NCBI GenBank assembly: GCA_947467145.1 | Contig: CANIGJ010000029.1 | Location: 1 to 52,669 of the forward strand | Origin: Rhodospirillaceae bacterium | GTDB lineage: Bacteria; Pseudomonadota; Alphaproteobacteria; Rhodospirillales; UBA2165 | Direction: 5' to 3' | Length of the DNA stretch: 52,669 bases | Shown here: piece by piece, positions 17,286 to 25,394 of the stretch | How positions within the stretch are numbered: position 1 is the stretch's first letter | Layout: each line of letters opens with the position of its first letter | The notes under the pieces: model-generated | What the model was told of the DNA's origin: nothing | Seen by the model: the letters and a program-made list of their open reading frames with translations, nothing else | Databases searched by the model: none | Made by a program: the position numbers and the translations under genes

Positions 17286-17762
17286 ATGGACAATCTTGAC
17301 CGCCCGGCCGGGCGTGAGCCGGCGCTTTTGATTCCGGCGCTGGCCGGCTTTTACGACATTGCGCGCGATGCCTCATGGCTCGTCATCCGCCTGACCATCG
17401 GCGGCATGCTACTGGTCCATGGCATCAACAAGGTGATGGGCCCCGGCGTCGAAGCCTTCGCCAAGGGACTCGCCACCCGCGGCATCGAACCCGCCATGCC
17501 AGGCGCCTACGCGGTGTTTTTCCTCGAAACCGTGGGCGCGCTCTGCATCATGGGCGGACTGGCGACGCGCTTCTTCGCCGCCGCCATCGCGATTGAACTA
17601 CTGGTCGTTACATTTGTTGCGCATTACGGCAACGGCTTCGGCTGGAGCAGCCCGCGCGGCGGCTGGGAATATCCATTCCTGTGGGGATTGATGTTCTTCG
17701 CCATCGCATTGCGCGGCGGCGGCCCCTACTCGATCGATCGCAAGATCGGTAAAGAGTTGTAA
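17286..17762 (+). CDS. DoxX family membrane protein
   Basis: A 158-residue inner-membrane protein of the DoxX family. There are four hydrophobic segments at about residues 32-50, 73-97, 99-117 and 133-150. The family signature regions LTIGGMLLVHGINKVMG and FFLETVGALCIMGGLATRF are clear. Bacterial DoxX-like proteins are loosely linked to redox and thiol-stress complexes, but for this subgroup the function is unknown. It ends just before a strong terminator and follows the Rid gene by about 110 bases. GGGAG precedes the ATG. Confidence 0.88.
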   Translation: MDNLDRPAGREPALLIPALAGFYDIARDASWLVIRLTIGGMLLVHGINKVMGPGVEAFAKGLATRGIEPAMPGAYAVFFLETVGALCIMGGLATRFFAAAIAIELLVVTFVAHYGNGFGWSSPRGGWEYPFLWGLMFFAIALRGGGPYSIDRKIGKEL

Positions 17763-17767
17763 CGAGA

Positions 17768-17797
17768 AAGCCCCGCCAAACCGGCGGGGCTTTTTTT
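17768..17797. terminator. Strong intrinsic terminator after doxX
   Basis: AAGCCCCGCC, loop AAACC, GGCGGGGCTT followed by T(7) on the plus strand forms a perfect 10-bp GC-rich stem ending the doxX transcript. The minus-strand flank has only a short T-tract (CTTTCTCG), so activity for the convergent queC transcript is possible but weaker. Confidence 0.9.
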
Positions 17798-17816
17798 ATG
17801 CCGCGTTGCGACTCTA

Positions 17817-18527
17817 TCAATTGGTCGCGTTGCGACGGGCCTGATACTTATCCCAGCCGCGCTGGCGCAGATCGCAGGCGGGGCACATGCCGCACCCGTA
17901 ACCCCATGCCTTGCGACGCTGACGATCGCCGCGATAGCAGCTATGGGTATCCTCGACGATCAGATCGACGAGTTTCCGGCCGCCGAGATCGTCGGCCATC
18001 TTCCAGGTCTCCGCCTTGTCGATCCACATCAGCGGCGTATCGATCACGAAACGCGTGCCCATGCCGAGGGTCAGCGACACCTGCAACGATTTCAGCGCAT
18101 CGTCGCGGCAATCGGGATAGCCCGAATAATCGGCCTCGCACATGCCGCCCACCAGATGCTTGATGCCGCGCCGATAAGCGACGGCCGCCGCATAGGTGAA
18201 AAAGATCAGGTTGCGTCCCGGCACGAACGACGACGGCAGGCCGTTCTTCAGATACTCAAACTCCTTTTCGCGCGTCAGCGAGGTGTCGCTGATTTCGCCC
18301 AAGGTCGAGAGATTGATCGGATGATCCTCACCGAGCTTTTCCGCCCACGGCTCGAACGACGCGCGCAGGTGGCTCAGGAAATTCTGACGGCATTCCAATT
18401 CGACGCGATGACGCTGACCATAATCGAAACCGATGGTTTCGACAGCGTCGAAGCGGTCGAGCGCCCAAGCCAGCGATGTTGCGCTATCCTGGCCGCCTGA
18501 AAACAAAACAAGTGCGTTATCGACCAT
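17817..18527 (-). CDS. queC: 7-cyano-7-deazaguanine synthase
   Basis: QueC turns 7-carboxy-7-deazaguanine into preQ0 using ATP and ammonia, a step of queuosine biosynthesis. The 236-residue protein shows the ATP-pyrophosphatase P-loop [18 protein letters not shown] at residues 7-24, [15 protein letters not shown] near 33-47, [13 protein letters not shown] near 103, and four zinc ligands at the C-terminus (Cys197, Cys212, Cys215, Cys218 in [13 protein letters not shown]). The other preQ0 genes (queD, queE, folE) are not in the window. Confidence 0.96.
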   Translation of the reverse strand: MVDNALVLFSGGQDSATSLAWALDRFDAVETIGFDYGQRHRVELECRQNFLSHLRASFEPWAEKLGEDHPINLSTLGEISDTSLTREKEFEYLKNGLPSSFVPGRNLIFFTYAAAVAYRRGIKHLVGGMCEADYSGYPDCRDDALKSLQVSLTLGMGTRFVIDTPLMWIDKAETWKMADDLGGRKLVDLIVEDTHSCYRGDRQRRKAWGYGCGMCPACDLRQRGWDKYQARRNATN

Positions 18528-18558
18528 GACGCGTCGACCCCCGAATATTTACTCTGGG

Positions 18559-20091
18559 CTACTTCCAGAAATAGTCGCCCGGACGGATTTCCGTGATCGA
18601 GGTCATGCCTGCCTTGATTTCGACGTCCTTGCTGTGGACATAGACGGCGGGCATCTCGCTAAGCGGATAGATGAATGCCTGTTCATTGATCCGATCCACC
18701 GCCTGACGATAGAGCTCGGCGCGTTTCTTGTCGTCGAGAATCTTGGGGCCTGCATCGTAGACATTCTTGATCAGCGGATCGTTGGCGTAATCGCGATCGC
18801 CGCCGAAGAGCAGATCCATGGTGTTGATCATATTAGGCTGGGAGAACGTGGGATATTCCATCACCAAAGTAGTCAGCTTGCCATCGCCGCGTAGTTTGAC
18901 ATAGACCGACTGCGCCAGCGGATTGACGCTGGCGCGTATGCCGACCTTGCGCAGATCGCCGGCAATCGCCTCGGTGATCTCCTTATAAGGAATATAGGCC
19001 CCAAGTTCGATATCGAAACCGTTGGGATAGCCGGCCTCGGCCAGCAGCTTCTTCGCACCCGCCGGATCGTAGCCGATGAACTTACCCGACGAGGCATAGC
19101 CGATATTGTCGTGAAACCCGATGCCATCGGGGCGGATCGCGATATCGGCGCCCGGAATGAAATTCTTGATGATCTTCTCGCGATCGATTGCCTTGAACAC
19201 GGCTTGGCGGATCCGCACATCGGTCAGGATCTTGTTATCCGATCGCCCGGCGGCATCCATCGTCATGAAAACCAGCATCCGCGTCGAGAACGCCGTCTGT
19301 GCGAGGTTCGGATTCTTCGCGAGTTCGACCAGCATGTCGGGCGAAGCCTTGCTCAGTACATTTACGCCGCCGGTCAGAAGCTGGGCGATCTGGGTTTGCC
19401 GGTCGGGGATCGGCACGCCGACGATGTTCTTGATGGGTGCGCGCAGATGCGGGAATTTCTTAACCGTCTCGTCATTGCGCGTGATCTGAAGATTACCGAC
19501 GCGATCGATGGACACCAGCTTGTAAGCGCCCGTCGACGACGCCGTGGTGCGGCCATACGTCGCCTTATCTTCGAGCTTCTCATGGATTGTCTTGTCGAAC
19601 ATGATCGAACGATAAGCGAGAAGTTCGAGATCGTCGGCGCGCGGCTCGATGGCGCGCAGCCGCACTTTGGTCGGGCTCAGAACCTCGAGGTTCTCATACC
19701 AGGTGTAACGCTGCTTGAAGCGAATATTCAGCGCCGGGTCCTTGACGTATTCGAGCGTGTATTTGACGTCGTCCGCGGTGAACTTGTTCCCGCTGGAGAA
19801 ATTGATGTCGTCGCGCAGCTCGAATTCGATCGTCCTATCGTCGATCTTTTTCCATGACTTGGCCAATTCCCCGATCATCTGGCCCTTGTGCTCGTCATAG
19901 ACCGTAAGTCGGCCGTAAATATCGCGCGACCATTGGCCGGCTTCGTTGGACGGATAATTATAGGGATCGAGTGCCGGGAAACCTTCCTGGATGGTTATCT
20001 TGATCGTGTCGTTCGCCTTCTGGGCGGCGGCCGAGCCGGCCACGAAGGCAAGAGCTCCGGCGGCAGCGGCGGTGACGAGATAGGTCTTCAT
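18559..20091 (-). CDS. Family 5 extracellular solute-binding protein (ABC type), paralogue A1
   Basis: A 510-residue periplasmic binding protein of SBP family 5 (DppA/OppA/NikA type). Residues 1-23 are a signal peptide ending SAAAQ; there is no lipobox. Family landmarks are ELAKSWKKIDDRTIEFELRDDI, the F(T)ADDVKYTLEYV helix, IRQAVFKAIDREKII, DPAGAKKLLAEAGYPNGFD and the C-terminal PGDYFWK. It closely resembles the gene at 20323 along its whole length, and both lack cysteine altogether. Such proteins deliver peptides, opines, glutathione, nickel chelates or other solutes to a DppBCDF-like permease, none of which is encoded here. AAGGA lies before the ATG. An upstream terminator at 20263 separates it from A2. 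Confidence 0.92.
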   Translation of the reverse strand: MKTYLVTAAAAGALAFVAGSAAAQKANDTIKITIQEGFPALDPYNYPSNEAGQWSRDIYGRLTVYDEHKGQMIGELAKSWKKIDDRTIEFELRDDINFSSGNKFTADDVKYTLEYVKDPALNIRFKQRYTWYENLEVLSPTKVRLRAIEPRADDLELLAYRSIMFDKTIHEKLEDKATYGRTTASSTGAYKLVSIDRVGNLQITRNDETVKKFPHLRAPIKNIVGVPIPDRQTQIAQLLTGGVNVLSKASPDMLVELAKNPNLAQTAFSTRMLVFMTMDAAGRSDNKILTDVRIRQAVFKAIDREKIIKNFIPGADIAIRPDGIGFHDNIGYASSGKFIGYDPAGAKKLLAEAGYPNGFDIELGAYIPYKEITEAIAGDLRKVGIRASVNPLAQSVYVKLRGDGKLTTLVMEYPTFSQPNMINTMDLLFGGDRDYANDPLIKNVYDAGPKILDDKKRAELYRQAVDRINEQAFIYPLSEMPAVYVHSKDVEIKAGMTSITEIRPGDYFWK

Positions 20092-20262
20092 GCGATCCTT
20101 CCGTACGGTGAATTCAATGAATTGGTACGTTATGCAAAGTCGCCTTCAAATCGTCCGGGCGCGCTACGCCGCCAGGCCCGCGAACGTGAGACAATAGCTG
20201 TGACGGGGCCGGATCGCCAAGAGCCGGCGACATCGATTTATGCAATCGGGCGGCCCTCCGCC

Positions 20263-20304
20263 AAAAGAAAAAGCCCCGCGAACCAGAGGTACGCGAGGCT
20301 TTTC
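20263..20304 (-). terminator. Intrinsic terminator downstream of SBP paralogue A2
   Basis: On the minus strand AGCCTCGCG, an 11-base loop and CGCGGGGCT form a 9-bp stem with one A-C mismatch, followed by TTTTTCTTTT. It lies 19 bases after the stop of the SBP gene at 20323 and should end that transcript, so paralogue A1 needs its own promoter in 20092-20262. Confidence 0.75.
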
Positions 20305-20322
20305 GTGTCCAATACCCGTGGA

Positions 20323-21849
20323 TTACTTCCAGAAATAATCGCCCGGGCGCGTTTCGGTGATCGAGGTGAGGCCCAGTTTGATCTCCACATCCTTGGAATG
20401 GATGAAGATGTTGGGCATCTCGCTGATCGGATAGATGTAGGCCTTCTCGTTCACCTGATCGATCGCCGTCTTGTAGAGTGCCGCACGCTTGGCGTCGTCG
20501 ATGATCTTGGAGCCTTCGTTATAGGCTTTCTTGATGATCGGATCGTTGGCGTAATCGCGGTCGCCGCCGAAGAACACATCCATGATGTTGATCATGTTGG
20601 GCTGGGCGAAGGCCGGATACTCGGCGACCAGGGTGGTCAACTTGCCGTCGCCGCGCGCCTTGGTATAGACGCTGAGCGGCATCGAATTGACGCTGGCGCG
20701 AATGCCCACCTTGCGCAGCTCGCCGGAAATGGCTTCGGCGATTTCCTTGTAGGGAACGTAGGCGCCGAGTTCCAAGTCGAAGCCGTTGGGATAGCCCGCT
20801 TCGGCCATCAGCTTCTTCGCACCTTCCGGATCGTAGCCGATCACCTTGGTGGAGGTGGAGAAGCCGATATTGTCGTGGAAGCCAAGGCCGTCCGGACGCA
20901 GCGCGATATCCGCACCCGGGATGTAGGCCTTGATGATCTTCTCGCGGTCGATCGCCTTGAAGACCGCCTGACGCAGTTTCTCGTTCATCAGCAGCTTGTT
21001 GTCCGAACGCCCAGCCGCATCCATCGTGATATAGACGAGCATGCGGGTCGGGAACGGCGTCTGCGCGAAAGCAGGGTTTTTCGCGAATTCAGCCAGGGTA
21101 TCGGGCGAAGCCTTGCTGAGCACGTGCACGCCGCCGGTGATCAACTGCGCGATCTGAGTCTGACGATCCGGGATCGGCACGCCAACGACGTTTTTGATCG
21201 GCGCGCGCAGATGCGGGAACTTCTTGATTGCATCGTCATTGCGCGCGAGCACGATGTTGCCCGTGCGATCGATCGAGACGAGTTTGTAAGCCGCCGTCGA
21301 CGATGCCGAGGTGCGGCCGTAGGTCGCCTTGTCTTCGAGCTTCTCGTGCGCCGCCTTGTCGAAAATGTGGAAGCGATAGGCGAGCAGTTCGAGATCGTCG
21401 GCACGCGGCTCTTTCGAATGCAGGCGGACCTTGTAGGGACCGAGCTTCTCCGGCTTGTCGTACCAGGTGTAGCGCGCCTTGAAGCGGATGTTGAGCGCCG
21501 GATCGGCAACGTAATCGAGCGTATAGATCACGTCGTCGGCGGTGAATTTGTTGCCGCTGGTGAAGACAATATCCTCACGCAGATCGAATTCGATGGTCTG
21601 ATCGTCGACGCGCTTCCACGATTTGACGAGCTCGCCGATCATCTGGCGCTTGTTCTCATCGTAAACCACCAAGCGACCGTAAACGTCGCGCGACCACTGG
21701 TTCGCCTCGTTCGAAGGCGCATGGTACGGGTCGAGGATCGGAAATCCTTCCTGGACGGTGAGCTTGATGGTGTCGCTCGACTTTTGCGCGAACGCCGGCG
21801 CGGCGAGGAGCGCCAGGGCGGCGGCAGTGGCCAGGAGTACGGCTTTCAT
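20323..21849 (-). CDS. Family 5 extracellular solute-binding protein (ABC type), paralogue A2
   Basis: A 508-residue periplasmic SBP family 5 protein, the sister of the gene at 18559. The signal peptide is MKAVLLATAAALALLAAPAFAQ. Shared blocks with A1 include QEGFP, ARYTWY, EPRADDLELLAYR, HEKLEDKATYGRT, RAPIKN, GVPIPDRQTQIAQL, LSKASPD, MTMDAAGRSDNK and the ending ITETRPGDYFWK. It has no cysteine. AAAGGA precedes the ATG. The gene lies 23 bases downstream of an MmgE/PrpD gene on the same strand, so they are likely co-transcribed; this hints at an organic-acid substrate, but that is inference. A terminator follows at 20263. Confidence 0.92.
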   Translation of the reverse strand: MKAVLLATAAALALLAAPAFAQKSSDTIKLTVQEGFPILDPYHAPSNEANQWSRDVYGRLVVYDENKRQMIGELVKSWKRVDDQTIEFDLREDIVFTSGNKFTADDVIYTLDYVADPALNIRFKARYTWYDKPEKLGPYKVRLHSKEPRADDLELLAYRFHIFDKAAHEKLEDKATYGRTSASSTAAYKLVSIDRTGNIVLARNDDAIKKFPHLRAPIKNVVGVPIPDRQTQIAQLITGGVHVLSKASPDTLAEFAKNPAFAQTPFPTRMLVYITMDAAGRSDNKLLMNEKLRQAVFKAIDREKIIKAYIPGADIALRPDGLGFHDNIGFSTSTKVIGYDPEGAKKLMAEAGYPNGFDLELGAYVPYKEIAEAISGELRKVGIRASVNSMPLSVYTKARGDGKLTTLVAEYPAFAQPNMINIMDVFFGGDRDYANDPIIKKAYNEGSKIIDDAKRAALYKTAIDQVNEKAYIYPISEMPNIFIHSKDVEIKLGLTSITETRPGDYFWK

Positions 21850-21872
21850 ATGAGTCCTTTCGTGACGTCAGA

Positions 21873-23270
21873 TCAGTGGGCGGGAACGCTGCGCAGGTCG
21901 GCCATCAGGTCGTCCAGGCGCGGCAATGCCGCCAATTCGCGAAGGCGCGACAATAACCTTGCCGATGCCGCGCCGCCAAGTACCGGTTCGGTCAGTTTGG
22001 TGAATTTGGCATAGACCGCGTCGCGGCTGGGCGGGCCGGCGGGATGCATCGGATGACCCACCGGATATTCGCACGTCTCGTCGATCACCGAGCCGTCGGC
22101 CAAGGTGATCTTGTAACGAATCGGCTGGCGCGGCGGCGGTAGCAGCTTGGTCGCGGGATCGAGGGTGACCGAGATTTTCTGCATCAGGGGACGCAGCTTG
22201 GGATCGCGCACGCGCTCCACCTCGAAGCTGGCCAACGATATGTCCGCATCCGCCAGAGTGACCGCGAGCAAATAAGGCAGACTGTGGTCCGCCGTCTCGC
22301 GGGTCTGCGGATCCCATTTTTCCCGGGCATCGTTGCGCCCGCCGCCGATTTCCTTGACCAGGAATTCATAACCGAAGATCTCGATCGATGTGATCTGGTC
22401 GGCGCGGATACGCTTGCTGATCTCCAGGAATTTCTCGACCAGCGCCTGCGCGCCCCATTCGACGGGCAGGAATTTGATCGCGGTGCGCTCCATGACGGTC
22501 TTGCCGTCGTTGACGAGGCCAAGCCGATCGAGGGTCAGCGGCACCGGAATGCGCTGCAGGAAACCATCGACGCCACGGAACGGATGCGGCGGGCCTTGCA
22601 TGCCGCGCTCGGCCAGACGCGCGACCGCGACGGCATTGGCGACCGAATGGGCGGTGGCACAACCTTTCCATTCCGAAAGCTCGCCCGAACGCGAACAACG
22701 CAGCGGCATGGTCGTGGTTAGCGCCAGCGAAATCGCATGGGCCGCCTGGTCCAGCGTGAAATGCTGCGTCGCGGCAATGGCGCTGGCCACCGCGACTGAG
22801 AGGAACGCGCCCTGGTCGGTCGCGAATTCGCGCAAGGCCACCTCGTCGGCGAGGGTGCCGAAGACTTCGTAGGCGACGTGCATGCCATTGATGACGGCGC
22901 GCCCGCCGGCACCGCCACGCTCAGCTGCCGCCAGAATACCCGCCAGCATGTCGCTGGGATGACCGCCGGTGCGATTGCCATTGAAGGTATCGTTATAATC
23001 GAGGCAGCGCGCCATCGTCGCATTGCAGAAGGCCGCTTGGTCAGCCGGGACGCGGCCTTTGAGCCCGATCACCGATGCGCCGACACGTGCCCCTTCGCTT
23101 TCCGATGCCACGGCGCGCGCGATGCGAGCGGGCGATTCATCGACCGCCGCGACGGCGCAGCCAAGCGCATCGATGATGTGATCGGTGATGGTTTCAACGA
23201 GTGCGGCATTCATGCTTTCGGGCCGGAAGCCCACGGCATATTCGGCAAGTTTCCGGGTCAAATCGTCCAT
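21873..23270 (-). CDS. MmgE/PrpD family protein
   Basis: A 465-residue protein of the family that includes 2-methylcitrate dehydratase (PrpD), cis-aconitate decarboxylase and several uncharacterised hydratases or epimerases. Seen are the N-terminal helical domain with ETITDHIIDALGCAVAA, the active-site region MARCLDYNDTFNGNRTGGHPSDMLAGILAAAE near residues 85-116, and the C-terminal lid domain. I use the ATG at 23270 because GGAG lies six bases before it; the longer frame to 23360 adds unrelated residues. No prpB or prpC is present, so a methylcitrate-cycle role is unlikely and the substrate is open. It is followed at 23 bases by SBP paralogue A2. Confidence 0.9.
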   Translation of the reverse strand: MDDLTRKLAEYAVGFRPESMNAALVETITDHIIDALGCAVAAVDESPARIARAVASESEGARVGASVIGLKGRVPADQAAFCNATMARCLDYNDTFNGNRTGGHPSDMLAGILAAAERGGAGGRAVINGMHVAYEVFGTLADEVALREFATDQGAFLSVAVASAIAATQHFTLDQAAHAISLALTTTMPLRCSRSGELSEWKGCATAHSVANAVAVARLAERGMQGPPHPFRGVDGFLQRIPVPLTLDRLGLVNDGKTVMERTAIKFLPVEWGAQALVEKFLEISKRIRADQITSIEIFGYEFLVKEIGGGRNDAREKWDPQTRETADHSLPYLLAVTLADADISLASFEVERVRDPKLRPLMQKISVTLDPATKLLPPPRQPIRYKITLADGSVIDETCEYPVGHPMHPAGPPSRDAVYAKFTKLTEPVLGGAASARLLSRLRELAALPRLDDLMADLRSVPAH

Positions 23271-23340
23271 AAGCAGCTCCGTCGGTGGCGAGCCGCGAAC
23301 GTCGTATTTTTTTACGGAAAATGCCAGAGAGAATGCGGGC

Positions 23341-23682
23341 TTAGCGCTGCCAGATTTCAAACATCGTATAGAGAATGATCAGGCTGCAGACGCCGATAAT
23401 CGCGCCGGCCGCCCAGCGGCCGGTCTTGCCGCCTTTTTTGCGCGGCCGTGCCGCGGCATCGCCCACGTCGTCCTCAGGCTCGTCCTCTTCACGCTGCGCC
23501 AATTCGGCTTCCACCAGATCGCGTTTCCATTTGCGCGTGATGGTCGAACCGGCGAGGCGCTCGCGCAGCGTTTCAAGGCTGATGTCGAGCAGGCCCTTCT
23601 TGAAGGCGGACACCTCGGACCGGCTGCCTTCGTCTTCATAGTCGCGCGCATTGTTCTGCGAATTTCTGTTACGGATGGCCAT
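23341..23682 (-). CDS. Small protein with C-terminal membrane anchor, function unknown
   Basis: A 113-residue protein. The N-terminal 85 residues are hydrophilic and highly charged (ARDYEDEGSRSEVSAF, then an acidic stretch QREEDEPEDDVGD and a basic RPRKKGGKTGR). A single hydrophobic helix at about residues 92-108 (AAGAIIGVCSLIILYTMF) ends in EIWQR, so it is probably a tail-anchored inner-membrane protein facing the cytoplasm. I do not recognise the family. The start at 23682 is the first Met after which the composition is sensible; upstream codons in frame are shadow sequence of the next gene. Confidence 0.65.
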   Translation of the reverse strand: MAIRNRNSQNNARDYEDEGSRSEVSAFKKGLLDISLETLRERLAGSTITRKWKRDLVEAELAQREEDEPEDDVGDAAARPRKKGGKTGRWAAGAIIGVCSLIILYTMFEIWQR

Positions 23683-23695
23683 GACGCTTCGTCCG

Positions 23696-23917
23696 TTAAG
23701 CCGCGCGCCGACCGAAGGCCAACGGCGACGGTGCATGCAACGGCAAAGGCTTGCCGACATAGCCCCGTACGATGCGATGGCCCTGGCACAATTCCATCTC
23801 GTGCTTCTGCGATACCAGTTCGACCAGGGCCAGGGCGCGGCGATCGTCCTTGCAGTCCATATGAACGCAATGGCTCGGCTGGCGATCCGCATCGAAGAAA
23901 TTGAGGATGTAATGCAT
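23696..23917 (-). CDS. Conserved-looking small hypothetical protein
   Basis: A 73-residue cytoplasmic protein that starts MHYILNFFDADRQPSHCVHMDCKDDRRALALVELV. The pattern of a first strand, a turn, a second strand with D-C-x-D-D and then an Ala-rich helix resembles small alphaproteobacterial proteins of unknown function that describe their own fold more than any activity. No catalytic motif. It lies between the Rieske oxygenase gene and the tail-anchored protein on the same strand. An overlapping plus-strand frame is less protein-like. Confidence 0.55.
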   Translation of the reverse strand: MHYILNFFDADRQPSHCVHMDCKDDRRALALVELVSQKHEMELCQGHRIVRGYVGKPLPLHAPSPLAFGRRAA

Positions 23918-24049
23918 GACGGCTCCAGCACCTGCGGCGGGAGCACGCGCTTTCGTGCGAAAGCCTCTCTCAGTCGCCGGCGCCCATTGCGTTCAGCCAG
24001 CGATGCGACAGACTGCGCCTAATTCGCCGAAAAAGCCATGCAAATCAGC

Positions 24050-25375
24050 CTATTCGGCTGCGACCTTCGTGGCACGCGGCACAACATCTTGTGCGATCCG
24101 CTGCGCATAGGCCTCGCGCCAATCGAGTTTTGCATCGGCAACGAACGATCCACCGCGCTGCAGACGGTAATCCTGTGGCGTATCGACACCGGGCGGCACC
24201 GTGCCTTTTTCGGCCAACGCAACAGCGGCAGCAAGAATGCGGCGGCGCGTGCGCGCGATGGGGATATCGCTAGGCGCCAGATGTTCCCACGTATGATCGG
24301 TGATCGGCCCCATGCTTTCGGTGATCGCCTGATCCTGCAGATGGATGCCGTCGATGCCGGTGTAGCTTTGCGTGCGCTGCACCTCGCGATCGATCAGATA
24401 ATCGTTGGCGGAATGCGCGACGAGCTTCCAGCGCCCGAGCCAATCGGTGGTGCGCGGCAGATACTTGTCCTTGGTCGCCGTGCCCACCGGCTCCTTACCA
24501 TCGGCGAAGCTTTGGCTCGGGCGACGTTTACGCGCACTTTTGTTGGCGACCAGGATGAACATGGTGTGATGATCGTCGAGCGGCACCCAGGCGCGGGCCA
24601 GCACGTTGGCCTCGAACACGCTGATTGGCGGCAAGGTCCAGCACGGGAACATGAAGTGCGCAAAGCGCCAATAGGTGCCGCCGTCCTCGCTCGGCCGGTG
24701 CGCGCCATAGGTCGTGCCGAACGGCGTATCCTCGACGATGAATTCGGGCGAGCGGTTGGCGACGATATTCTGATCGATATTGCCGTTGGCATAAGTCTGC
24801 GTCTGCGCCGCACCCAGATGCAGGAAGCCGAGATGCGAGGTATCGATATCGCCTTCGAGCGCCTGCAGCCAATTGCAATCGCGCTGGATGAAATCGATCT
24901 CGAGATCGGCTTCGGCCTCGAGTGTGGATTCGATCAGCGGCAGCGGCGGCGGTGCGTCCTGGCGCTCGCCCATATAGACCCACACCAGGCCGTTACGCTC
25001 GGCCGCCTTGTAGGCCTTGGCATGGACCTTGTGCTTGAAATCCTGATGCGGCGGCACGTTGGCCATATCGAGGCACTTGCCGTCCACATCGAATTTCCAG
25101 CCGTGATAGACGCAGCGGATGCCGCCTTCTTCGTTGCGTCCGAAAAACAACGAGGCACAACGATGCGGGCAGCGATGATCCATGACGCCGATGCGGCCGG
25201 TGCTGTCGCGAAAGGCGATCAGCTCCTCGCCCAACAGCTTGAGCCGCATGGGCTCACCGTCGGCGGCCAGTTCGGATGACTTGGCCGCCGGCAGCCAATA
25301 GTGGCGCAGCATATTGCCCATCGGCGTGCCCGAGCCGACCCGGGTGAGGATTTCGCTCTCGCGTGCGGTCGTCAT
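24050..25375 (-). CDS. Rieske non-heme iron ring-hydroxylating oxygenase, oxygenase component
   Basis: A 441-residue oxygenase subunit resembling the phthalate 4,5-dioxygenase / vanillate O-demethylase side of the family. The Rieske centre is complete: Cys69-Pro-His71 and Cys88-Val-Tyr-His91 with 16 residues between. The mononuclear iron site is EGDIDTSHLGFLH (Asp178, His181, His186). It would insert oxygen into an aromatic or similar substrate using electrons from a separate reductase, not found here. It sits 19 bases downstream of four tandem family 5 binding protein genes on the same strand, which suggests that the bound solute, or something made from it, is the substrate. That link is inference. 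Confidence 0.93.
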   Translation of the reverse strand: MTTARESEILTRVGSGTPMGNMLRHYWLPAAKSSELAADGEPMRLKLLGEELIAFRDSTGRIGVMDHRCPHRCASLFFGRNEEGGIRCVYHGWKFDVDGKCLDMANVPPHQDFKHKVHAKAYKAAERNGLVWVYMGERQDAPPPLPLIESTLEAEADLEIDFIQRDCNWLQALEGDIDTSHLGFLHLGAAQTQTYANGNIDQNIVANRSPEFIVEDTPFGTTYGAHRPSEDGGTYWRFAHFMFPCWTLPPISVFEANVLARAWVPLDDHHTMFILVANKSARKRRPSQSFADGKEPVGTATKDKYLPRTTDWLGRWKLVAHSANDYLIDREVQRTQSYTGIDGIHLQDQAITESMGPITDHTWEHLAPSDIPIARTRRRILAAAVALAEKGTVPPGVDTPQDYRLQRGGSFVADAKLDWREAYAQRIAQDVVPRATKVAAE

Positions 25376-25394
25376 GCTGCGCTCCTATAACCGA

